The notes under the pieces: model-generated
The model's input: only the letters and a program-made list of their open reading frames with translations
The model's database searches: none
What the model was told of the DNA's origin: nothing
Assembly: GCA_025201705.1 (NCBI GenBank)
Contig: MU616674.1
Span: 2,154-58,463, forward strand
Reading direction: 5' to 3'
From: Dissophora ornata
Taxonomy: Eukaryota > Mortierellomycota > Mortierellomycetes > Mortierellales > Mortierellaceae
DNA length: 56,310 nucleotides
Translations under genes and position numbers: made by a program
In this document: piece by piece, positions 11,891-22,675 of the stretch
Layout of the letters: the number at the start of each line of letters is the position of its first letter
Numbering within the stretch: position 1 is the stretch's first letter

Positions 11891-14800
11891 ATGGCACGGC
11901 AAACGAAGAAGAATGTATGTCCCAAGCGAGGGACTGGGTCTACCTCAGCAGGGTCTCCATCATCAGCAACAACAAGGAGGAGTTCGCGCCGAACTTCAGC
12001 CTTTACGTCCGAAATAGCGACCTCCCGGAGCATAGGACGACGTTCGACACAAAACGCCACCAAATTAACGCTTAAACAAGAGCAAGAGCCGAGGGACGAA
12101 GACGTCAAAGACGAGGACGAAGACAACGATAATAGCAGTATATCGGATGGCGATTTTGATATAAAGCCTGTTAAATCCGAGATTATCAATAGGACTTCTG
12201 CGCCCAATTCTAAGAAGCGAGAATCATCATCCACCCCATCCACATCGCCAAAGAAGCAGAAGCTGAAACAGAAGCAAAACGTTGAGTTGAAAAAAGAGGA
12301 TTCGGATGTCGGCATGACGGAAAGCCTTCACAGGGACGAGGAGGCTAGTCCCAGTGCGCTGGGATCTGGAAGTGATGGTGGTTCTGAATTTTGCGCAGAG
12401 TCTGATAGTGACGACGAGGATGAGTGGGAGGAAGTGTCTGTCTCAGGTAAAGTCCAATGGCCCGAGAGTTCATGGGGTTGCCACTGAATTGCAAATTAAT
12501 TTCTACCACCTCTTCTTGCATAAGCCATGGCCCAGGAAAACGGCGGGGAAGGATACGACGAGGAACAAGAGGAAGAGGAAGAAATTTCAGGCCCATGGCA
12601 GTACAATGCAGTCGAGATCGTATTTGACAAACCGCTAAATGATGTTAAAAAGTAAGAATCAAAGTGCATCAAGTGGTTTGAAAGCAGCGGCCGTCAGAAA
12701 ATAGCTGAGTGCTGATCGAAGAACTCATTCCTGCGTAACTTCTCAGGACATCTAAGAACAAAGGTGTTACAAAAGAGGAGCGAATGCTCCGCATTCTGAT
12801 ACACCAAACTCATCTTTTGTGTCTGCTCGCTAACGGCATTCGCCGGAATCGATGGATCAATCATCCAAAACTGGCTTCCGTGGCTCTGTCTTTGGTTCCC
12901 AGCCATATCGCAGAGTCTTTCAGTATTCTGCATGAGAACCCGACGCGTGAAATGAATGCACTGCAGGTGTTGGCGCTGTGGTGGAGGGACGTATTTATAG
13001 TGACTGGACCTGGTATCCGAAATCGCGAATACCTGGACATCGACGTTGTAGGCGTGGAGGTAATCGAGTGCTAGTGTCCAGAGGTCTGTTCATTCGTGGT
13101 GATCAATTGCTTTGAACACTGACCCGTTAAATCGTGTCTAGGCTGCGATTCCTGTGAGCAGCGAAGAGTGCTTGGAGCAACGAAAGAATCTTCAACGGCG
13201 ACTACTAAATAGGAGCGGATCGACCGACGTGTGCTCGCAGCTGTTCACAGGAATTTGCCGTGCGCTCGGACTAAAAGCTAGACTGGTTGAGTCTCTACAG
13301 GCGTGCCCTTTCAAAGTTACACTCCCGAAGGACGAGTTTGCATCGGCAGTCAAGGCAGAAGGCAGTTCATCTGCAAGGCGGGTCACACCTAAAAAGGGAA
13401 AGAAGAAAAAGGAAGAGGAAGAGCTGGACGAGAGTGACACAACGCGTGGTTCCCGAGTGGTCTTAATGACGCCCCACCGAATGCCCAAGAAACCGACAAA
13501 ACTCTCACCAACGCACAAATCGGCAGGTAAGCAATGAGCACATTTAGTGCGATAACGGCGCATTGGCTCATGAGAGTCACGACGCGTAGACCTTTTCGAT
13601 GTTGCTGACTATGGTTGCCTGTGCCGCATATAGATCCGCCTGTATTCTGGACAGAGGTGTATTCCATTTCAAGCAAAAAATGGGTCACGGTCGACCCAGT
13701 ACGAGGCTATGTCAACAGCCCATTGAAGATGCACCCGTCAACGACTTGCACAAACAATGTGCTGGCATATGTTGTTGCGTACGACGAAGGTGAGAGGCAG
13801 GGTCGACATTATTGTGCTGCTCGCGGCGTAATGCTGAAGACTAATGCTCGTTACGCATACTATGGCATAGATAGTTTCGTGACAGATGTTACTCGCAGAT
13901 ACACCAGCCAATGGGGTGGGGTAACCAGGAAGCTTCGGGTGCAGCCTGCCGGCCAAGATGGTTTCGATTGGTGGATGCAAACCCTGCTCGGGCTTATGAA
14001 TCCAAATCCTAGACACGAAGAAGATCTGGAAGAGATGGAGCTGTTGAAGGCGGAGATTTCGGAGCGGATGCCGACCAAGCTTGGTGACTTCAATAATCAT
14101 CCGCTGTAAGTTACGCTGTAATTTCTCCACTAGACTTGGAGCAGGCGCTCCATCAAACACATTATTGATGCTGAACATACGTAATTCTTATTTCGCCTTG
14201 ACATTAAGATATGCATTGGAGAGGCATCTCAAAAAGTACGAAGTGCTGCACCCAAAGCATCCCATTTTGGGTCATATCCGAGGTGAAGCAGTGTATCCTC
14301 GCAGCTGCGTCAAGCAATTGAAGTCAAAGGAGAACTGGCTCAAGCGAGGACGAGTAATCAAGAATGAAGAAGTCCCTGTAAAATGGGTCAAATCCCATGC
14401 GTCGACTATCTACCAGATGCGTCTGCGACAACAACTGGCCCTTTCCGGCGTGAATAAGGAAGGGAAAAGGAAAAGCCGAGGGGAAGGAAAGAGCCAATCT
14501 TCGCAGAACATAGCTGCAGAGGATGAAGATGGCGACGATGGTGATGATGATGAGGGGGCCAGTCCAAACGACAGTGCCGTTGAGGCTGCAGGATTAGCTA
14601 AAGAAGGAGGAGATGATCAAGTGGCGTTGTTTGGCGAGTGGCAGACAGAGGCATATCAGCCCCCATGGGTGGTGGATGGGAAGGTACCTCGAAATCAATA
14701 TGGGCGGCAAGATATCTTTACGCCGGAGATGGTGCCCATTGGTGGCACCCACCTCAAAGGTTAGCCCCTGAGGTTTCTTTTGTTTTCTACTAGAGATTGA

Positions 14801-15468
14801 GTTCTCGGGAACTTTACAGAAGCTGACTTAAACGCGGGCCGTCTCTTCACTTTAGGTCGGAGCATTGCTCAAGTGGCGAGGCTTCTTGGCGTCGATTATG
14901 CCGAAGCGGTGGTATGCTGTATTCTTGGCTAATATTGTGATGCGTGACGCATACGTTGATGAAGTAGTACTTGACGCTTTTTTTTTTTTTTCCCGTTATC
15001 GATCTCGTGTCTGCTTGCATGTATTAGATTGGATTTGAATTTCAATCTAGAAGATCCATACCTGTGATCCAAGGGATCATTGTACCCACCGAGTCTGCGG
15101 AATTAGTCATGGATGCATACCAAGAGGTGATGCACCAGAGAGACCAGGAGGTGTATAAGAGAAAGAAGGTTGAGGTGTTAAAGCGCTGGCGCAAAATGAT
15201 CAAGGGTGTTTTGATGCGCTCCAGGCTGATGGATGAGTACGGCGATGATGTTCATGTGGACGATAAGGATAGCTGGGTGCCTGAAGACGACGATGAAGAC
15301 GATGAAGGCAATTATAGCGGGGGTCAACATGGCAGCAGTAACAATGGTCACGTGGACCACGCGGTCAAGACAGCTGCGACTGACGTACAAAGTGACGGAA
15401 CTCAAGATCAGGGTCGACCCCACGATGTAGACCACGAAGATTCGGGCGCGGGGTTTATAATTGACTGA
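11891..15468 (+). CDS. RAD4: Rad4/XPC-family DNA damage recognition protein
   Basis: Eight exons (11891-12446, 12525-12651, 12747-13059, 13142-13526, 13634-14105, 14209-14759, 14856-14911, 15028-15468) give 966 residues. Rad4/XPC binds helix-distorting lesions in the nucleus and starts global-genome nucleotide excision repair, with Rad23/HR23 as partner. The first 225 residues are basic then strongly acidic and look disordered. The transglutaminase-like fold follows (TSKNKGVTKEERMLRILIHQ; FWTEVYSISSKKWVTVDPV; DVTRRYTSQW). It is interrupted, as in yeast, by a Lys/Glu-rich disordered insert at about 395-455. The beta-hairpin domains come next: BHD1 starts at YALERHLKKYEVLHPKHPIL, BHD2/BHD3 include NQYGRQDIFTPEMVPIGGTH and IGFEFQSRRSIPVIQGI. 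An acidic tail ends the protein. The ATG at 11891 is the first in frame after an untranslated leader. Length is in the normal family range. All frames join cleanly, so the gene looks intact. Confidence 0.9.
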
Positions 15469-16515
15469 AGAACGGGTATCAAAACGCCAACAGAGATAAC
15501 AGCAGTGGAGACTGTCCATTATCCAAGATAGGGATGTAACTTGTCCCATGTGGGTTTAAGTAGAGTGCCAAAACGTATGTGTGTTTGAGTGAGTGATAAA
15601 GAAGGGCTAGTTTGAGGAAGGACGGGAAATTCTATTTTCTTCATTATTTCATTTACCGAGAATTCTTTTTTTGTGTGTTTTTCTCGAGAATCACTTACTC
15701 GCCTGGCTGTAGCGCAATGCAAGGGTACATGTACACACATACTCATTGGGTGCATCCCACAGGGACACGCCAGGGATCATATGCAAGACGGCTAGTTGGC
15801 GTGAATATGACGGAGTGAGGGAGGAAGCATGGAAACAGGGGAATCCGTGGAAGCAAGGGAAACAAATAAAGAGCACACATCGTCCATGCAATGGGACGAA
15901 TTGTACATGTACTGAGGCTGATTTTAGCGTTTGGACTGAAATCTGATCCCTTTCGTTTTACCGAGGCATGAACAAAAAAAAAAAAGTCCCTGCACGATCT
16001 TTTTCCTCGTCTCTGACTCTTTCTTTCTCTTAGCTCTCTCATCTCTTCGGGGGATATTACTTCCATAGTCTTTTCTCAGCTGCCTCCTATTTATACGTAC
16101 TTGCCTTGACCTCAATTGATCCTGACTCTGTTGTTGCTCTTGCTCACAGCCGACACCTGCGCTCATAACACCTCTAAACTTATTCATGCTCCATCCCATT
16201 GTCCTTTCTACACAACCATTCCAGATCACAGTAATATAAACCCTTGCATCCATACCATCGACGCTGATACCGAAGTTAATACCAACGCTGGCACTTGTAC
16301 ATCATCGCATTATCAGCATAGCATACCGCAGCATACCACAGATTCCCAATCCTAAACACAGTTGAAAAGATACATATACTCGGTCCATATCAGAAAGCGC
16401 TAATCAAAATCATCCGAGAATCTCCTTAAAGCAACAGCTTCCTTCCCTCCCTCACTCCCTCAACCTTCAAAAATTCTCACTGCACAATACTGCACTCGTC
16501 TCTGTTGGTTTGTCG
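15469..16515. other. Spacer between the Rad4 gene and the WSC gene
   Basis: Holds the Rad4 3' untranslated region and the WSC promoter/leader. It is AT-rich and pyrimidine-rich near 16010-16060 and 16436-16470. No further gene, RNA or repeat of note was seen; in particular no upstream exon with a signal peptide for the WSC gene could be placed. Confidence 0.5.
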
Positions 16516-18812
16516 ATGAAGCGTCAAGAGGATCAACCATCGTACCTTGGTTGCTTCCTTGAAGATCCCTACAGCCCAGACCTGACAGGCGAACCACCAT
16601 TGATCATCACTCGAGCTGAGGCATGCTTCACACATTGCAGCATTGGGACCTGGTCCTATGCAGCCATCCGCAACAGAACCATTTGCACCTGCGGTGACAC
16701 TTAGTAAGTGAGGGAACAAAAGCAAATTTGCACACTTTGCACCACCAAAATTGTATCACCCACCTTTTTCTTTTTAACTGTCTCCGATAATTGTTCCTGA
16801 GATGCTCATCTTTACATTTATCACTTACAATTGTTCAAATATAATGTTTTCGATGACAATGTAGCAACAAGTATGGCGTCGCATCCGCCTCTGCATGTTC
16901 AACAGCTTGTCCTGAAGAACAAAGCGTTTTTGACAACTGTGGAGGTCCCAACGCTAATAGCATCTACAGCGTTTCGCTTGTCATCTCGAAGCTACCAGTC
17001 CCTGCACCATCTGTCCATCCGTCGGCTGGGTATCTAGCTCCACCGACGCATCCGGATGGAAATGGATCCGACAGTGGGGACAACAGCACCTCTGTACATT
17101 CAAAGGCCTCGAGAGCGGTGGTGATTTCGAGTGCAGTGGTGGCGGTGACTGTGCTGGCGATTGGAGTCATGTCGTTGATGGTGTATCGCAAACGAAGGAA
17201 TCGGTATTCTATGTCTTCATCCGGAGGCGCAGAGTTCAACAGCGGCAATTTAAAAGACGAAGAGATGGACGACGTGCGAAGAGCCGCGACTGGACATGGT
17301 TGGTTCATGGTGGGAGGCGGGGCCAGGAGGAACGATAATGACGACGACAATTACGGTCTTGACCAGCAGGGTTACGGGAGCAATTATCGAGGTGGACATA
17401 CCAACTCAAAGAGGGATATGGATACACAGCTATTTGAGGGGTTCGATTCTTCCGTTATGCTGGAGGACCATCACCATAATCACGAGGAGCAGCTAGTTCG
17501 TCCGGAAGATATGACAGGAAGAAATCATCTTCAGCAGGGTCGCCATAACCATCGCGAATCTATCGACACGTCCAGTAGTAGCACCGCCAGTACACTTTCC
17601 TACAGCGCATGCGAGTCTATCTCACAGGAGCCGGCGACGACAGTAGTAGCACCACCAAATACTTATCAGAAACTGTCATCTACACTCGCCTCAAAGATCG
17701 GCTTGAAGTTGGGGCATCTTCGAGTCAAAACACATCTCCAACCTCCTCACCTTTCATCCTCGCCCTCATCCCCGAATTCTCCCGGAAACATCCCCACCAA
17801 GCCCATCATGCCAATATCGCCCATTTCTCCCGTCTCGATAACGTCAACAACTCCGTCGATGATGTCCGAATCTGGCCCTCCAACGCCATCGCGGCCAACG
17901 CTGTCACCCGGAGAAGGTCTCGATTGTCATGTCCCAAGAAGGGCAAGTAAGGATTCAGCGAACGCAACGCCCTCTTTTTCGCCCACCACCGCACCGATCC
18001 CAGGACCAGCTTCAAATCGTCAGGGCTTTTCATCGAGAAATCCTTTGGATATAATCACAGCTATGCCGTCATTGGAAAGATATCAGTCTATATCCTCAAT
18101 CACATCGACATCGTCCTCATCGTCCTCACTAGCACCCAGGGCTTATGAAAGCAGTGATGGCGCTCGTAACCGGAACCAGATAAACGAACCGCCATCATCT
18201 ATCTCGCCAACGCAGCCGTTTGCACCGTTGCCAGCCGTGCCACTGGTAGCACAGACAGCTTTACCGCCAGCAACCTCCGCGTCAACGTCAACACCGGCAT
18301 ATCAGAACCCTAGGCATCAGAAAGAACATCGATCCAATCTGATCAAAGATCTGATCCTGCAAGGCGACTCTGTTCTCGAAGACAAGGAGATGGCCTTGAT
18401 GGCGCAGTACCAGCCACACCACTGTCGCCAACAACAACAACAACAACAGCAGCAGCAACAGCAGCAGAAACGGAAACAACAACAGCAACTACAACAGTCT
18501 CACAGCAGTCATCATACGTCTTCAAACAATAATAGTGGTCGATGGGAGCACAGCAAGAACAGTAGCAACGCGACCTCTAAGATGTCCGAGTCTTCAAAAG
18601 CGGATCCCAAAACGATCGCTCCGGCTGCCTCGATAGAGGACCATCGATCATCATCATCATCATCATCATCAGCATTAGTGCCAACGCCAATGCCAACCTT
18701 GGGAATAGCTTCCAAGCAGGGAAAACATAATATACCCCCCACCAATACTACAACCATCGATACCAATTTCCTAGCCCCGCCACCTCGCATCTTCATCCAC
18801 AAAGTCTTGTAA
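16516..18812 (+). CDS. WSC-domain single-pass membrane protein
   Basis: Two exons, 16516-16703 and 16865-18812, joined at a Tyr codon, encode 711 residues. A WSC domain occupies about residues 9-95: it opens YLGCFLED, has the Cys pattern CFTHC..CTCGD..ACSTACPEE..NCGG and closes NSIYSV. A Ser/Thr-poor linker leads to one membrane helix at about 147-170 (AVVISSAVVAVTVLAIGVM) with a basic stop-transfer RKRRNR. The rest, over 500 residues, is a disordered cytoplasmic tail with His, Ser, Pro and a poly-Gln tract. In yeasts, Wsc proteins sense cell-wall stress and recruit Rom-type RhoGEFs; such a GEF is encoded at 22676-27837. The odd point is the N-terminus: the first ATG gives MKRQEDQPSYLGCF with no signal peptide, although a surface WSC domain needs one. 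A missed 5' exon is likely. Confidence 0.75.
18430..18500 (+). repeat. CAN-repeat region encoding poly-Gln
   Basis: An imperfect CAA/CAG run inside the cytoplasmic tail of the WSC protein, encoding about 13 consecutive Gln before a Lys-Arg-Lys interruption and more Gln. Such runs are prone to length change. Confidence 0.8.
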
Positions 18813-18835
18813 TATATGATCTTTTTCCTTCCGCA

Positions 18836-18841
18836 AATAAA
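18836..18841 (+). terminator. Polyadenylation signal AATAAA of the WSC gene
   Basis: AATAAA begins 23 nt after the WSC stop codon, followed by AC-rich and T-rich sequence, a normal place for cleavage and polyadenylation. The convergent carboxypeptidase gene stops at 18962, so both 3' ends share about 150 bp. Confidence 0.55.
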
Positions 18842-18961
18842 CAAACTTTCCTTATACCATTCCAGCTGAAAAACACTCTGACACTCTGTTTAATGGATCG
18901 GTATATACTGTGCCAAATGGCTAAATGGCGAAATATGTAAAGACGATATGCTCAGCTCGTC

Positions 18962-21208
18962 TTAAACCATGTATCCCCACTGCTTCTCGCGCTTGCGGAT
19001 AAAGTTGGCGAGGTGCACGAAGCCTGCAAAGGTTTCCTCGCCCGATGGCAAAATCTCCTCCTCAGGCAACAAGAATCCATGGAGGCCAGTGTCGCGAAGC
19101 TCAACCGCGTACGAGTACTTGACACCACCCTCAGCGTAGGTCCTAAACAGGGGGGCGAAATATGTCAGATCGTATGCGCTATAAACGAACATGGCGGTAC
19201 TGCGAGATCATCATCAAAGGGGCAGGGTTTCATTTCCGCTTACCAGTCCAAAGATCCGCCGCTGGCCTGGTAAATGATATTGCAGACACTTCCGACAGCA
19301 AACTTGGTTCCATGAACATCCCTGAGAGACTTGGCAGCACCCAAACCAGCCTCCATAATATCCTCATCATCCTTGGGGATCTTGGAACAGTCTCCTCCAA
19401 AGGGCGTCATCCAGAGCTGAGAGTATGAGTGGAAATCAATGTATGAGACAACGTTCTTCTTCTTGGTGATAAAGTCCGCAACCATTTTGGGTTCCTTGGC
19501 TGCGAAGGGCCCAGGGCCATGGTACGCCTCACTGCAGGGGTTGCCTGAACTACCACCGTTGTTCCACATGTAACCCCAGTTGCGGTTGGGATCCTGAAGA
19601 ATTATTAAAATATATGTAATATAACGTGAGCAATTCATTCTTCGTTCATTTTTCAACCCAGGCCTGGTGGCCATCAGGCGTGTATTAGCGCCGATTTCCA
19701 CAAAATTCATGATGCTATGAGTCAGGGGGTCCCTTACAATGCCGGGGCAGAAGGGAATCGCGGTTGGCTGTCTGTTCTTGCGCCACATACGGTTGTGCTC
19801 CCAAGTGTAAGCATATCCGTCGGCGTTGAGGACAGGGACGATCACGAACTCGAAAGTGTCGACGAGTTCGGTGATTTTTTTACTGGTGCCGTAGCCAAGA
19901 ATGAGTTCCTTGGCGATGTAGGACACAGTGGCGGGTCCAATCCACTCTGTTTGTGGTTAGGATGATTGTCAGTCGAAAGTCGTTGTTGTTGTTGTCGGGA
20001 TGGAGTGTTAGAGTGGTTACCAAATGGAGTCAAGATGACAATTCGTTAGTATAAGAGGTATAAGAGCGTCTCGAATTTCCAACCCTTCTTTTTTCTTTGA
20101 CATCGATAATACAAACTACTCTGTTTCACGCATGAATGAAGGGTATCGGTGTCGAGAGTTTCGTCAATTTCCTTTCTCGACTGAAACTTACCTCTGGCGT
20201 GCTGACCGCCGTGGATGACAATCGCCTTGGGATGCTTTTTGGGCTTGGATGGCTTCTTGAATGAATGCTTCTCTGAGGATGAAGAACCAAACAGCCAGGA
20301 CCACCACGAGCGAGCCTCTTCCCCCAGCTCACTGCGAACCTCCTCAATCAGCTCTTCAAAATCCACGTCCTCGTTATCGTCATCGTCGTCATCTCTCTTC
20401 GCCTTTGCGTTTCTCTTGTATCCGTGGATAGTCATCCCAAAGACCTCGCGCCCCTCATAGGTACGACCAAGGGACGTGCGACTAACCAAGTCCGGGAACT
20501 GCTCCACCATCGCCTCTGTAAAATTGTTGAGCGTCGCCAAGTCATGATAGCTCGACCAGAAGGTGTTATTTGTGAAATTCCACCCTTGAGCGTTGTTGTT
20601 GTTGTTGAGGGCATTGAAGGCGGGAGCCTGTTCAGGGACCAGGTCCTGGACATTTGCGATCATGACAGTAGAAGGGAAGGGGATGGCAGCCTTGAAGGCA
20701 TCGAGCCCCGAGGCTGGGATGCGGACATCAACGGTGCCAATTCTAAGGTTGGACCACAAGTCAAGGGTCTGGTCCTGGTTTTCGGAGACAAAGAGAGCAG
20801 TGTCATGGGCGTAGAAGGCGTAGAAGGCGTGGAACAAAGAACAGTTAATAACACTGCAGATTTTCTCACGAGAGCCACGAGTTGCTATCAGACTGGTCAT
20901 GATGATGCCCACCCTTGCCGAGGGTAAAGGCTTTTCGGGGTGTTTATCTTGGGACTGAAGGGGGGTGTCTGCTTTACCTCGACTGTCTTCTCGAGCTGCT
21001 TCAACTCGTCCATTGACGACACCTGCACACGGAGGACCTGTTCGTTGTCGAAACGAGCATAGCCAGTGTTCTCGAGGTTGTTGTTGTTGTTGTTGTTGCT
21101 GGTGGTGGTACGGCCAGGGACAAAAGCGTGTTGTTGCTGCTGAGCCTGTGGGTATGCGATGCAGACGACTGACAGGGTCAATGCCAGTGAGATTTTCAAC
21201 AGACGCAT
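18962..21208 (-). CDS. Secreted M14-family zinc metallocarboxypeptidase
   Basis: Five minus-strand exons (20978-21208, 20192-20774, 19738-19946, 19244-19593, 18962-19142) encode 517 residues. The ATG at 21206-21208 begins a signal peptide ([18 protein letters not shown]). A carboxypeptidase A-type activation propeptide follows ([35 protein letters not shown]), then a catalytic domain. Zinc ligands are His269 and Glu272 (GGQHARE, split by intron 2) and His396 (YIDFHSYSQ); the general base is Glu472 ([10 protein letters not shown]); substrate-binding Asn344/Arg345 lie in DPNRNWG. All are present, so activity is expected: release of C-terminal residues from proteins outside the cell or in the vacuole after propeptide removal. 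A charged insertion of about 45 residues ([20 protein letters not shown]) sits before the zinc site and is unusual for the family; it contains a dibasic start that could be a processing site. The first intron acceptor (AACCAG at about 20775-20780) was picked because it restores the propeptide. Confidence 0.87.
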
Positions 21209-22675
21209 GGTGGTGTTGTTGTTGAGAGGAGAAAAGGAGAAGTGTATAAGAAACGTGTAGACCGGATTGAGATGAGAGCAGGATTGGGAGGTGGATGGAC
21301 AATCAGACGATGGACCGATGCAGATGTGTTCGTCGTCTGGGCAGAGGTGTCAGTTGCCTGCGGACAACATTTACACAGGTGGACTGCCCAACGGTCCACC
21401 CTCTGTAATTGAATATTTCGTTTGTGAACAAACAGTCGCGAACCTCTTTGATGTGATGCAAACTTCCCATCATAGCCGTGCGCAAATGACGCGTGCTCTG
21501 ACCTGCAGATAGCCGTTTCGAAGGCAATATGCGAGGGGACATCATGGGAGACAATAATAATGTCGCCGCGCTCGATTACTTCTTCGCGTGTTTTACTTTC
21601 CCTGAACCGATCGAAGGCAAGAGCACAAGAAAATCTGTTCAATCAACCTTGTGTCATGATCGCAGTTGAAAGACACAGACACACGCATACGCACGTGCGC
21701 AACAGAACGGCCCACACGGAGCCACTCGCGCAATCGGTAGGACAGCGGTGGAAGTAAAGTCCTGCGCTGTCCCGGTGGACAAGCTGAAGCAGTCGCCTGT
21801 GGGCTGCATCGTCTTGGCAAGCTATCCGTTATCAACAAGACGAAAGTAAAGGAAACTAGAGGTTGCCAATCGCGCAATTTAGAAACTGCTTCGCTTGCAC
21901 AGCCCAAACTAAACCGTCTCTCTTTATTGATCGAAAAACAGGGGGTGACATCGTGGCGGCACTTACAGTTTGGGTTAGATTGAAAGGCAATTGAAGGCGG
22001 TGTTGCACTATCTCCTCGGGAAAGTATACAGTGAATGTACTCGAGCTTGCAACCATGCAGCATGCAAGGTTAATACGTGAGTCGACCCCAGGGATCGGCT
22101 TTAATAAAATGCAAGCATTGCTCTTTCACGTTTCTGCTCCACTTTTCCTTTTCCTTTTCCTTTTTTCTTTTTTTTTTTTTTNNNNNNNNNNTTTTTGCAT
22201 CTTATTCTATTGTTATCGCTCTCTTTTCCTGCGCTCCCGAGATTTTCTCTTGCTCTCCTTCCCTCCTCGTATCAACGTATTTATTGCAAGATTCCACGGT
22301 AAGTTGGAGGGGCAACGAAACTTGTCTGGGGTGTGCAATTTGGCACATTCAGAACAATGAGGAATTCAGGTACCAGGACCAGACCGGAACTGCAACGGCT
22401 AGTTGTTTACCCGAGACAAAGCTCTCCTTTTATTTTAGCATCCATTGCCACCATTCGTTCATTCACAACTAGTTCCATCTAACGACGCGCGAATGAGTTG
22501 ACAAGGGGTTGTGTCGCAGCAATTATCATGTATTGCGCTAAAAAAGCGCTGTGGTGTCGAAGGAGAAAATAATAACTCACGCTCGCATCTTCACTTTACA
22601 CTCTTCTCTTCAGTCCCCTTCACGAACGAACTCTTCACTTACGACCATACACGCGACGCACACATATACCACGCA
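21209..22675. other. Divergent promoter region with assembly gap
   Basis: Spacer between the divergently transcribed carboxypeptidase and RhoGEF genes. It carries the 10-N gap at 22182-22191 inside a poly-T stretch. A minus-strand open stretch of 156 codons at 21593-22063 shows no recognisable family and biased composition, so it is not called. GC-poor, pyrimidine-rich sequence precedes the RhoGEF start. Confidence 0.5.
22182..22191. other. Assembly gap of 10 N
   Basis: Ten N flanked on both sides by T runs (TTTTTTTTTTTT before, TTTTT after), most simply an unresolved poly-T tract or a scaffold join of nominal length. Confidence 0.98.

Noticed and set aside
21593..22063. Minus-strand open frame of 156 codons
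   Set aside because: No family, odd composition and location in a divergent promoter; not supportable.
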